Assembly: GCA_905221605.1 (NCBI GenBank)
Contig: CAJNDS010002638.1
Coordinates: forward strand, 62,001-126,000
From: Symbiodinium natans
Lineage: Eukaryota; Sar; Dinophyceae; Suessiales; Symbiodiniaceae
Direction of reading: 5' to 3'
DNA length: 64,000 bases
Positions within the stretch are counted from its first letter, which is position 1. The number at the start of each line of letters is the position of its first letter. Below the pieces are notes generated by a model. The model was not told where the DNA came from and ran no database searches. It saw only the letters and a program-made list of their open reading frames with translations. Both the position numbers and the translations under genes were made by a program. Positions 56,061 through 64,000 of this stretch are shown here, piece by piece.

Positions 56061-56452
56061 CCATCGATAACCCATCTTCTTGTTTCCCCCCCCCCCTTAT
56101 TGAAGATGTGAGTCGTATTGGGTGGCCAGGACTTTCGGGGACCCTAAACCCTAAACCCTGAACCCTTTAAAAAGGATTGTGGTTTAGGACCCCAAAAGCA
56201 AAGCCTAGGAGCTTGTTGAAGTAGTGTGTGTGTGTGTGTGTCTGGGTTTAGGGTTTAGGGTTTAAGAGTTAGGGTTTAGGGTTTAGGGAAGCTGATACTC
56301 CAATGACATGGGGGTTATCTGGGTATTTTACTGAGTTGCTCAGGGACCTGAGTCGGTGCTTAGCAACTTGGGGCCGGCTAACCTCAGGGTCTGCGTCCAT
56401 CTACGTGCACACATGCGTCACAAGAGCCCAAGCACGGGAATGTTCTTGCAGA

Positions 56453-56543
56453 AACCCTAAACCCTAAACCCTAAACCCTAAACCCTAAACCCTAAACCCT
56501 AAACCCTAAACCCTAAACCCTACACCCTAAACCCTAAACCCTT
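56453..56543 (-). repeat. CCCTAAA array
   Basis: About 12 units. Confidence 0.96.
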
Positions 56544-57044
56544 AACCCTTTGGCTTCCAACAAAAACATGCACACAAACACGCATGTTTAGAACGAACTC
56601 GAAAGCCCTAGCAAGCCAAGGAGCCTGTGTAAGTGGCCTGCAAGTACAACAAATTTAGGGTTTAGGGTTTAGGGTTTGGGTTAGCTGTCGTTGCCCTGCT
56701 GCGTAGAACCCCGGTTGTAAGTGCTCCAGGTCCCACAACCCAACCCGAACCTCAAGCACCATCCACGAACGTAACGAACTCGAGACTCTAGACATGGCTG
56801 AGAAGCTCTTGAGATTGGAGATGTCTGCTCTTCAGCCCAGAAGCCGTTTTTAGAACACAGTACAGCAGGGCATAGCAAAACAAACTGCTGCAGTGTAGAT
56901 ATACATATATATATATATATATGCAAAACAAATAGTTGTTTCTATAGCTAGCAGGAGCCCCCCAACCCCAATCCTACAACCCTACAACCCTCAACCCGAA
57001 ACCCAAAGCCGTAAACCCTAAACACGAACTCTAAACCCCAGCAA

Positions 57045-57171
57045 GTCGAGACATATCGTGCCCGTGTGCAGCTCACACGCGACGTCTGGGGCGCGACGAG
57101 ATGTGCGATCCAACCATGGACCCCAGCGTAACTATTGAGTTCATAGGGGGCCTCAGACTTACTTATGAGCA
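57045..57171 (+). CDS. Unassigned exon candidate
   Basis: After CCAG; one frame reads DEMCDPTMDPSVTIEFIGGL then RLTYEQ and ends at a GTAGGG donor. A second frame is open as far as 57,131. Confidence 0.45.
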
Positions 57172-57929
57172 GGTAGGGTTGAGGGTTTCATGTGTTCTTG
57201 CCATGAAGTCGGGTAAGCTGTACTTATGGCCCCCAATTACAGTCCTGTATGGCCCTACGTAGAAGCACCCATGGACGTCCGCGTAGTGGCAGGCTTAGGG
57301 CTTAGAGCCTCAAGCTGCTCCTACATGGCATTCGTGAAATTCCGAAACCCCCGAAAACTTAATCTCCAAAACCCCAAACCCCAAAGCAATAACCCCGAAG
57401 CCCCAAACCTCTTAGACACCTAAACCCCAAAGCCATGAGAACCCCAAAACCCTGAACCCCAAAGCCATAAACTCTGAGCCCTCGACGGTCCCCAGTCGCT
57501 CACCGGGATCTGAATCCCATTCCGTCATGGGATATTGTACCACCCCCGCCTGAACCCTAAACCCCAAACCCAAAACCCGAAGCCCTAAACGAAAAAACTA
57601 CCCAGGAGGGCAGGGTTTAAGGCCTAGGGTTAGTGTGCAGGGTGCTGTGCCTTCCAAAACCCTTAGCCTGAAACCTGAACTACCCAAAGCTCCGGGGTCT
57701 GGGGCGGTCCCTACCTACCTTCAGGCTTTTTTGGGGGCCTTTTGGGGCCTTACATAGCTTTGCCCTAAACCCTAGACCCTATACCCTGAACCCTAAACCC
57801 TAAACCCTAAACCCTAAACCCGGGTTATGGCTAAGGTGGGAGTGGTATAGGATCCCATGATATTCGACATGTCACACTATGAGGGAAGGGTCAACTACAC
57901 GTGGCGGAAAATGGCGGCTCAGGGTTTCG

Positions 57930-58024
57930 GGTTTCGGGTTTCGGGTTTCGGGTTTAGGGTTTAGGGTTTAGGGTTTAGGGTTTAGGGTTTAGGGTTTAGG
58001 GTTTAGGGTTTAGGGTTTAGGGCT
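57930..58024 (+). repeat. TTTCGGG to TTTAGGG array
   Basis: Four TTTCGGG units then about ten TTTAGGG; starts directly after the open segment ending KMAAQ. Confidence 0.95.
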
Positions 58025-58732
58025 CAGATGAATCCACACAAATCTCAGGGCACCAAGCCCTAAAAACCTAAACCCTGGGGGTTTCTGCCGCTGGGTGAGC
58101 TTTGCTTTCATTCCAAGCCAGGATCCAGAAGAGCCTTCTTCCCTTTTTGGAGGGTATAAGTTCCCTTAAAAAAGCCCTTCCAATCTAAGGACCCGAAAAG
58201 GGACCATCTTTTCGAGAAGTGACCAATATGGCCTAGTTAAGGGGTAGATCGGGCCTTTGGAGGGGAAGTGTCATCCAATATCCTCCGACACCCGGCTTGG
58301 TTTTTTCGGAAGGTGGAAGGTGTCACAGAAGTCGGAGGGACACAGGGTTTAGGGTTTCGGCTTTCGGCTTTCGGCTTTCGGGTTTAGGGTTTAGGGTTTA
58401 GGGCTTGAAGAAGGTAAAACCATTGGTTCAGGAGGCTGGGGCGGAGCCGGGTGGGATGGAAAGGCTCTTCAGCCTTCAGCCTCTACGCCGCGCGCTTAGG
58501 CTTTCTGGGGTTGAGGGCTTAGGGTTTAGGGTTTAGGGCACGACATGTTCAACAGCCCGATATCAACCCCCCCCCCCCCCCAGATTAGCCCCAGAAGCCC
58601 TTTGAGCCCTGTTGAGCCCTTAGAGGCCCTGTGACACGCCGGAACCCCACATAAACCTTCAAAGCCCTCCCAAAAAATTCCAGAACTCCCAACCCCCAAG
58701 TATTCCTAAGCCGTCAGCCCAATAATTGTCTG

Positions 58733-58828
58733 GGTAGGCCCTTGGGATGTTATATATTTTCACTTATTGGCTTTAGGAGGTTCATATTCAAGAAGATTAT
58801 TCAGCGGGTTTTACGGGCCATCCTAGTT
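58733..58828. mobile_element. Introner family G copy 4
   Basis: GTAGGCCCTTGGGATGTTAT left, TTACGGGCCATCCTAG right, before an exon-like island. Confidence 0.8.
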
Positions 58829-58837
58829 ATAACCTTC

Positions 58838-58930
58838 CTTTCCGGTCGCGCTCTGGTCCTGGCGGGCGCCGATGCAGAGAGGCGCCGCCCGCCGCCGGAG
58901 AGGTCCGCGGCTTCGCTGAGGGGCCGGGGC
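58838..58930 (+). CDS. Unassigned exon candidate
   Basis: Directly after an IE-G element; reads ALVLAGADAERRRPPPERSA. GC-rich, ends at GGGTTTAGGG. Confidence 0.35.
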
Positions 58931-59109
58931 CTTTGGGTTTAGGGTTTAGGGTTTAAGGTTTAGGGTTTAGGGTTTAGGGTTTGGGATTTTTAAGGTCTAG
59001 GGTTGGGGGTTTAAGGGTTAATTAGGAGTCTGGCCGTGTTGGGATTGAGGGGATAGGTAGGTGTACAGAGGTTTGGAGGTTTAGGGGTGTAGGTGTTTCG
59101 GAGTGGGAG

Positions 59110-59181
59110 GATCGCATCCTGTTTCGCCCCGAAGAAGCGCAAGTGGCTGCTGCTAAGCAGGCCCTTGAGGCTGATGTATAG
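59110..59181 (+). CDS. Possible terminal exon of the unassigned gene
   Basis: After GTGGGAG; reads DRILFRPEEAQVAAAKQALE then ADV and TAG. The composition suits a C-terminal helix. A second frame across the same bases is also open, so the call is tentative. It lies about 380 bp upstream of the next gene. Confidence 0.4.
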   Translation, partial: DRILFRPEEAQVAAAKQALEADV

Positions 59182-59264
59182 GGGCCTGAAGAAGTTGAAT
59201 AAGGTTTTGGGGGTTTTATAGCATAATTACAAAGGGACCCCAAGGGAATACTTTAAGACTGGAG

Positions 59265-59359
59265 TGGGGGTTTCCGCAAATTAGGGGTACCTTAGTGGGG
59301 TCCTTATTATTACTATTAGGGGGTCATTGTTAAGGGCCCCTTCTTTTCGTAAACCCCCA
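59265..59359. mobile_element. Introner family E copy 4 upstream of the WSC-like gene
   Basis: GGGGGTTTCCGCAAATTAGG at left; TTCGTAAACCCCC at right. Confidence 0.75.
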
Positions 59360-59520
59360 TGTAGAGGTTCAGGGTTCAGGTGCAGGTGGACCATCCCGTT
59401 CTCGCTTGTACGTTTCGACTGGAACTGCTGGACTTCTACAGATCTGAAGATCCAGAAAATAGCGAACAAACAGCTGACTTGACGTGCCACTTGATGCAGC
59501 TATTCAGCTCACCCCAAGTT

Positions 59521-59559
59521 TGCAGTACTTTGTTTTTTGCTCATTCCAGACGCTTGATC
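59521..59559 (+). promoter_or_regulatory. Putative spliced-leader acceptor before the WSC-like gene
   Basis: TTTGTTTTTTGCTCATTCCAG ends at 59,549, ten bases before ATG 59,560. The T-run could also be the TTTT-type element proposed for dinoflagellate promoters. Inferred from position. Confidence 0.45.
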
Positions 59560-59739
59560 ATGCTCTACCTGGCATGGATGGCGGTGAGCGTTTCCACGCT
59601 GGCTGGAACCTGGGCCAGTCAAGCACATGTGGCAATTACAGCTGGTGGCCACACGTCCGTAGTCAGACGGGAGATGGACCATCACAACGCGCTCCAAGCT
59701 GCTCAGGGCGAGTCACGTGAAGCACTCTTCAAAGAAGAG
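59560..59739 (+). CDS. WSC-like gene, exon 1 (signal peptide and linker)
   Basis: 60 codons ending FKEE. The next base run GTGC is repeated at 59,849, flanking introner IE-C. Confidence 0.8.
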
Positions 59740-60890
59740 GTGCCTTGTAGCTGAGTGAGTACACCCTACGTTTTTTGGTAGACTATAATCCCTTCAAGGA
59801 CTGAAGGTGTACACTTTTTAGGAAAGGCTTCTGAACTCAGCAACTAAGGTGCAGACACACATGGCGACCTACAAAGGTTGCTACAAGAACGAGGGTGTGA
59901 ACCGAGTCAACAAGCACGAAGGGAAGATGCTGCTGAGCATGTGCCTCCTGAAAGCCCAATTCGGCAACAAGGCTTGGTAGCCCCTTTTTTTGTTCTGGGT
60001 TCCCTTAATAAAGTAACCAACCAAAAAAAGGGTGCCCTTATTCTAATATGGTCCTCAACCCTAAACCCTAAACCCTAGACCCTAGACCCTAGACCCTAGA
60101 CCCTAGACCCTAGACCCTAAACCCTAAACCCAACCCTAAACCCAACCCTAAACCCTAAACCCTATTACTGGGCTGCTAAGAAGGCTTACATCGGCATGGA
60201 GTGGCCGCAGGGATTTGACGCCGAAGGCGTGGCGGAATGCATGCTTCTGAGCTTCCTCCCCACGATGGAAACTAGGTAGGCTCTTGGGATAGCTTACACT
60301 TTCCTTAAGGGTTTAGGGTTTAGGGTTTAGGGTTTAGGGTTTAGGGTTTATAGGGTTTAGGGTTTAGGGTTTAGGGTTTAGGGTTTAGGGTTCCCAAGGA
60401 GGCTCTTGGGACAGTTTACACTTTCCTTTATGGTGTTTAAGAGGATCATGTCCAGGAATATCTTTCAGAGGGCTTTTAGGGGCCAGCCTAGGAAAAGGCG
60501 CCGGACTCCGAGTGCACAAAAGAGCTGGCCATGGATGTTCTGCGTCTTGGGAGTGCGAATCGGCTGGCTGTCTATAGTGTTGACAGCACGGCACAAATCC
60601 TACCGCTGATGGGCTGCTACGTCAACGAGGGCGCCAAGCGCAAGGGCGGCCACAAGTTGGACAAGACCATACTCGAGTGCCTCAAGTTGGCGCGGGAGGA
60701 CAGCAAGAGCTACATCGGCATGGAATATCCCGAAGGTTACGACCGCGAAGGTGCCGCCCAATGTTTGCTTTTGGATACCCTTCCGAACATGGATGGGGTT
60801 ACCGACAATTTCTGTGGCGGAGAAAAAGCTCTGAACGTGTACCCGCTCGGAGCAGCCCACCGCCTGGCCGTCTACAAGGTCCCATCATGA
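59560..60890 (+). CDS. Secreted protein with two WSC-like repeats, four exons
   Basis: Spliced product of about 261 residues. The N-terminus looks like a signal peptide (MLYLAWMAVSVSTLAGTWAS). Two similar blocks follow. Each has a GCYxNEG start, then a YIGMExPxGxDxEGxAxC segment and a conserved RLAVY end. The second also has NFCGGEKALNVY, typical of the CGG..ALNVY end of WSC carbohydrate-binding domains. After splicing, the two blocks align over 31 residues without a gap between PTME/PNMD and RLAVY, which fixes the introns at 59,740-59,848 (GT-AG), 59,972-60,183 (GC-AG) and 60,268-60,491 (GA-AG). All three introns are introner copies. Likely extracellular or cell-surface sugar binding; ligand unknown. 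Stop is TGA 60,888; an in-frame GT just before it (60,876) could alternatively be a donor to further exons. Confidence 0.82.
59744..59848. mobile_element. Introner family C copy 3, forming a functional intron
   Basis: The element between exons 1 and 2 of the WSC-like gene, flanked by GTGC repeats. Removing it restores the frame. Confidence 0.88.
59849..59971 (+). CDS. WSC-like gene, exon 2
   Basis: 41 codons containing TYKGCYKNEGVNR. The flank AAGGCTT (59,969-59,975) is repeated at 60,181-60,187. Confidence 0.85.
59976..60180. mobile_element. Introner family D copy 6, forming a functional intron and carrying a CCCTAAA/CCCTAGA array
   Basis: GGTAGCCCC...TTACTGGGCTGCTAAG with telomere-type and CCCTAGA units inserted before the right arm. 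Flanked by AAGGCTT on both sides. Confidence 0.88.
60184..60267 (+). CDS. WSC-like gene, exon 3
   Basis: 28 codons, AYIGMEWPQGFDAEGVAEC and on to PTM. The flank GGAAA (60,267) is repeated at 60,491. Confidence 0.85.
60275..60491. mobile_element. Introner family G copy 5, functional intron carrying a TTTAGGG array
   Basis: Between exons 3 and 4 of the WSC-like gene. A G-rich telomere-type array (60,308-60,391) interrupts the left arm, and the stretch GGCTCTTGGGAYAGYTTACA is present on both sides of it. Confidence 0.88.
60492..60890 (+). CDS. WSC-like gene, exon 4 (rest of repeat 1, whole repeat 2)
   Basis: 132 codons plus stop, with GCYVNEGAKRKGGHK, SYIGMEYPEGYDREG and FCGGEKALNVYPLG. Confidence 0.88.
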   Translation, partial: EKAPDSECTKELAMDVLRLGSANRLAVYSVDSTAQILPLMGCYVNEGAKRKGGHKLDKTILECLKLAREDSKSYIGMEYPEGYDREGAAQCLLLDTLPNMDGVTDNFCGGEKALNVYPLGAAHRLAVYKVPS

Positions 60891-61020
60891 GGCACAGGTC
60901 AGACGGAACACGGCCCCGCTGATCTGGCCTTTGCAAAAAAACGGGTGCACAGCAGCATGACGTGTGCTGTGAGTTCGAGCATCAGTATCATGTGTTTCTT
61001 TTCCTTTTTGTTTGTATGTA

Positions 61021-61122
61021 TGTGTGCGTTTTTGCCCTGTATGTCTGTCCGTCGCTCTGTCGGTCTGTCTGCCTGTTTGTCCGTCTGTCCGTCTCTGTGC
61101 CTCTGTGTCTCTCCGCGTGTGG

Positions 61123-61153
<31 letters not shown>

Positions 61154-61235
61154 TCTCTCTCTGTATTTCTCTCTTCCTCTCTTCCTCTCTTCCTCTCTTC
61201 CTCTCTTCCTCTCTTCCTCTCTTCCTCTCTCTCCC
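61021..61235. repeat. CTGT/TCTC and CTCTTC microsatellites 3' of the WSC-like gene
   Basis: GTCTGTCC-type units, then CT run, then CTCTTC repeats. Confidence 0.95.
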
Positions 61236-61263
61236 TCTGTCTCTCTGTTTGGGCGGTTCGGGT

Positions 61264-61386
61264 ATGCTTCCTGGTCTCATTCTGTGCGGACTGGTTTGTT
61301 TGCTGTCTCGCCACGAGCCTCGTGCACAGCCCAGATGCCATGATGTACACGAAGATGTCAAAACCCTGAACCGCACTAAACCCTAA
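61264..61386 (+). CDS. Possible first exon of a small secreted or membrane protein
   Basis: ATG 61,264 begins MLPGLILCGLVCLLSRHEPR, a plausible signal peptide, and runs into a CCCTAAA unit. No clear AG directly upstream. Confidence 0.3.
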   Translation: MLPGLILCGLVCLLSRHEPRAQPRCHDVHEDVKTLNRTKP

Positions 61387-61652
61387 ACCCTCCGAAAGGC
61401 AGCCCACCAAGCCGGCTCCGTTCCTCATAAGCCAGAAACCCCCTAAACCCTCACCCCTGAACCCCAAACCCTCAACCCCGAACCCCAAGCCCGGGCATCG
61501 TTTCAGATTCAGCCCTGGGAAGGTTTGGGGTAGAGGGTTCAGGTTGCAGGGTTCGGGGGGTAATCGTGGTATGGAGGCCTGTCATTCTGAACCACTCGAG
61601 TTGCTCACATGCTTCTGCAAGCACAGAAACCCGCATGTAAGCTTCTCTAGAG

Positions 61653-61817
61653 TGCTGGTTGCCTTTCTGCATCATCAACCCTCAAGCGCTCTGGATGCGA
61701 GCTGACCCAGACAAAGCGGAGCATCATCGTGCGGACATGCTTAAACTGCGTGGCTTGCAATGCTCACTGCTGATGGGTTCCTGGGTAGTTCTAGGGCTTG
61801 CCATGTGGATACTATGA
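61653..61817 (+). CDS. Possible last exon with C-terminal membrane anchor
   Basis: After CTCTAG; reads CWLPFCIINPQALWMRADPD, then LLMGSWVVLGLAMWIL and TGA. A hydrophobic end suggests a tail anchor. May belong with 61,264 or, if the donor at 60,876 is used, with the WSC-like gene. Confidence 0.4.
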   Translation, partial: CWLPFCIINPQALWMRADPDKAEHHRADMLKLRGLQCSLLMGSWVVLGLAMWIL

Positions 61818-62151
61818 GCAACTCGCGCCACGAAGACAGCCTTGAGACATAAGGGAGGCTTAAGGGCAGTAGTTAAGACGGTTCACAAAAGTCTCCCTTA
61901 CACAGCCTACACTCAAACCTTCGGGCCTAGGGGGTTTAGGGTGTAGGGTTTTAGGGCTTCGGGATTAGGGTTTAGGGTCCCTGAGTTCAACAGGGAGTTG
62001 GAACTTGGAGGGTAGGACGCAGGAGTGGGTATTAGGGTTTATTGTTTAGGGGCTGACAGGTTGTTGCGACTAGGAATGCTTTGTTTGGCGACTACGGTTT
62101 TCTTGAGAGAGTTTTCTGCAGGGAAGATCATGATTCTGGGATGTGCTTCAG

Positions 62152-62205
62152 GACTGCTATGGACTGGGGCACGCCATGCTCAAGGGCGAAAAAGATGAGA
62201 CCCGG
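62152..62205 (+). CDS. Unassigned exon candidate
   Basis: After CTTCAG; reads DCYGLGHAMLKGEKDETR. Short; product unknown. Confidence 0.3.
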
Positions 62206-62497
62206 GGGAGGGAGGCACCTATTTGGGCTTTGGGGTGCAAGGTAGGGTTCTCTGTGACAGAACCATTGGGTTGCTACTCATAGGGTTGCTACTCATAGGG
62301 CTGCTACTCATAGGGCTCTGGCGGGGTGTAGGGACGGGGCTGGGTTTCGATGGCTGCGGAACCCCTTTTCAGGGTAGCCAGGGCCTGGGGAGGCTTACAG
62401 TTGCTTTTGGTTCCGGGGGTTTTAGGGTTCAGGGCCAGCGTGACCCTCAAGGTCGGGTTTGGGATAACATAGGGACGTGGGGCTTGCGGAGGTCTAA

Positions 62498-62620
62498 GGG
62501 TAGTTACATGGGCCCTCCCTTAAAGGGTTCTGAAGTATAGGCCCTTGGGTTGTATAGGGTATATACCTGGTACACAAGGGGTCCCCTTTTAAGGGTCCAT
62601 ACAAACGGGCCATGTAACTA
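62498..62620. mobile_element. Introner family B copy 9
   Basis: GGGTAGTTACATGGGCC at left, GGGCCATGTAACTAC at right, with the TATATACCTGG centre. Confidence 0.8.
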
Positions 62621-62810
62621 CAACTATCCCCTTAGAAAGGGAGCGGGGGGGTGAGGACTCCAAACCCTAAGCCCTCAGTCGCGTTGATGGGGTTTTGGGC
62701 TCGGGGATGGACGAGCCAGAGCTCCTATGAGGGGCGCAAGGCGTGGGTTTTTAGGGAAGGCCCCCCCCCCCACTTGCAGTTAGCTCTTCTTATTGCTCTA
62801 AACACTGTGT

Positions 62811-62948
62811 AGATGTGTATGTATGTATGTATAGATTTAGATTTATATTTATATTCATATTTATGTTTATTTGTATTTATATCTATCTATCTATCTACCT
62901 ATCTATCTATCTATCTATACATGTATATGTATATATATATATATATTT
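62811..62948. repeat. TATG, TTTA and TATC microsatellites
   Basis: Consecutive tetranucleotide runs ending in TA. Confidence 0.92.
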
Positions 62949-63076
62949 GTTGTTTTCTTGTGTAATGGGGGAGGGGTTATCAGGGCTTAGGCTGCCGCGG
63001 GTCGTAGAAGAACGACGACATGCCCCGGCCAACAGCTCAGGGCAGTTTGGCGCGTAGGTTCGGAATGTCGCCCCAC

Positions 63077-63164
63077 CTAAACCCTAAACCCTAAACCCTA
63101 AACCCTAAACCCTAAACCCTAAACCCTAAACCCTAAACCCTAAACCCTAAACCCTAAACCCTAA
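63077..63164 (-). repeat. CCCTAAA array
   Basis: About 12 perfect units. Confidence 0.97.
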
Positions 63165-63430
63165 GCAACTTGCCGGGAGGACAGAAGAAGTAAGTATTGC
63201 CCCGATTTCAGTTTGGGATTTCTGTTTTCGGGTTTTTAAGGGGTTTGGTACGTACACTTCTTGAAGGCTAAATCGGGCACACACGCACACACACACACAC
63301 ATACATACATCTATATATAAATATACGTATATACACCTAGTGACCCTAAACCTAAACCCTAAACCTAAACCCTGAACCCTAAACCCTAAACCCGAAACCC
63401 TAAACCCCACAACCCAAAACCAACTGAAGC

Positions 63431-63500
63431 CATGCCGCGACGACGAAGAACCGCGCTGGCCATCGCTGCTGGTCAGAGCATGGCTGGGTTCATTAAGCCG
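63431..63500 (+). CDS. Unassigned exon candidate
   Basis: Reads MPRRRRTALAIAAGQSMAGF then IKP and is interrupted by a short insertion flanked by a 15-bp direct repeat. Confidence 0.3.
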
Positions 63501-63559
63501 TATGGTACATCATGACCAACTATAAGTGTACTTATAACCCACTGAGCCGTATGGTACAT
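63496..63559. mobile_element. Short family J insertion with a 15-bp direct repeat
   Basis: AGCCGTATGGTACAT at 63,496-63,510 and 63,545-63,559 encloses a fragment with TATAAGTGTACTTATAACCC. Confidence 0.75.
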
Positions 63560-63649
63560 GAAGGACTCTTTTCTAGAGCCCCCTCAGGATAAGGGTCTAG
63601 GGTTTGGGGTTTAGGGCTTGGGGTTTAGGGTTTAGGGTTTAGGGGTACG

Positions 63650-63722
63650 TTTGAACCAATTATAACTGTACTTACAACCCACTTATAAGCCCCTTAAGTG
63701 CCCTAATATAGTTCCAATTGGC
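63650..63722. mobile_element. Introner family J copy 2
   Basis: Core AATTATAACTGTACTTACAA and CTTATAAGCCCC; termini differ (TTTGAACCAATT / AGTTCCAATT). Confidence 0.7.
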
Positions 63723-63737
63723 TTATAACTACTGGGG

Positions 63738-63838
63738 TAACATAGGGGTCGGACTAGTATTCCCTTATTGTCCCTTTGCAAATGTACTATAACAACCCCC
63801 CCCAAGACCCTATTCTATTTATTCAGTCCCTATATTAG
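63738..63838. mobile_element. Introner family F copy 7
   Basis: TAACATAGGGGTCGGACTAG to ATTCAGTCCCTATATTAG. Confidence 0.8.
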
Positions 63839-64000
63839 ATATGCCCAACAATGATGAGACGCTTCCCTTTAATCAGGCCATCAAGGTTAAATCTGCTCGA
63901 TTGTGCGCTTCTGGCTTGGTTCAAGTACATCATACTTTGAGCTGTTTGTGAGCTGTTGAGCCCCTGTTCCCCCCTAATCCGGAACTCGAAGCCCTCAACC

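Noticed and set aside
55812-56161. Poly-Gly and poly-Pro open frames
   Set aside because: Translations of the poly-G tract.
60885-61488. Arg/Glu-rich minus-strand and Ser/Leu-rich plus-strand frames
   Set aside because: Translations of CT-rich microsatellites, apart from the short 3' part kept as an exon candidate.
34344-63410. Many open frames reading [22 protein letters not shown] or similar on either strand
   Set aside because: They are translations of TTTAGGG/CCCTAAA arrays, which lack stops in some frames.
1-64000. CRISPR arrays, bacterial operons, tRNA or rRNA genes
   Set aside because: Direct repeats here are telomere-type arrays or element termini without regular unique spacers; I saw no Shine-Dalgarno-linked gene strings, cloverleaf or rRNA core sequences.

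Overview
The window looks like dinoflagellate nuclear DNA. The supported genes all lie on the + strand and are cut into tiny exons, mostly 30-90 bp. Frame and homology let me fix many splice junctions. Donors are GT, GC or GA, and the acceptor is almost always AG followed by G, which is the splice grammar reported for Symbiodiniaceae and relatives. Introns carry many families of short palindromic, TIR-bearing insertions (introner-like elements) and dispersed arrays of the TTTAGGG telomere unit. Genus is not resolvable from sequence alone.

Layout. 1-4.3 kb: gene-poor, simple repeats and almost no TTTAGGG. 4.34-44.62 kb: one very long gene for an SLC12-family cation-chloride cotransporter (closest in pattern to plant CCC1 and animal KCC). 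I could follow it exon by exon from about TM6 to the C-terminal end and stop codon. The exons that should encode TM1-TM5 are not visible between the start and exon 3. 44.6-59.2 kb: more intron-rich + strand sequence with about 15 exon-like islands and a possible terminal exon ending at 59,181; product unrecognised, possibly more than one gene. 59.56-60.89 kb: a compact four-exon gene for a secreted protein with two WSC-like repeats. 61.26-61.82 kb: a possible short signal/anchor protein. 61.8-64 kb: exon-like scraps and introner copies.

The most unusual structure is the arrangement of telomere-type repeats inside introns. TTTAGGG (G-rich) arrays tend to start just after the 5' splice site, and CCCTAAA (C-rich) arrays tend to end just before the acceptor, so many introns carry inverted telomeric repeats at their two ends. 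The G-rich unit offers GT and TAG; the C-rich unit offers a CTAAAC branch-site-like motif and a pyrimidine-rich stretch. Some arrays are flanked by direct repeats, and others replace one half of an introner, as expected if telomeric DNA was captured at breaks or inserted. At least twelve distinct introner families occur, several in multiple diverged copies in this one window.

Both main gene starts (4,339 and 59,560) sit a few bases downstream of a pyrimidine-rich tract ending in AG, consistent with spliced-leader trans-splicing acceptors.
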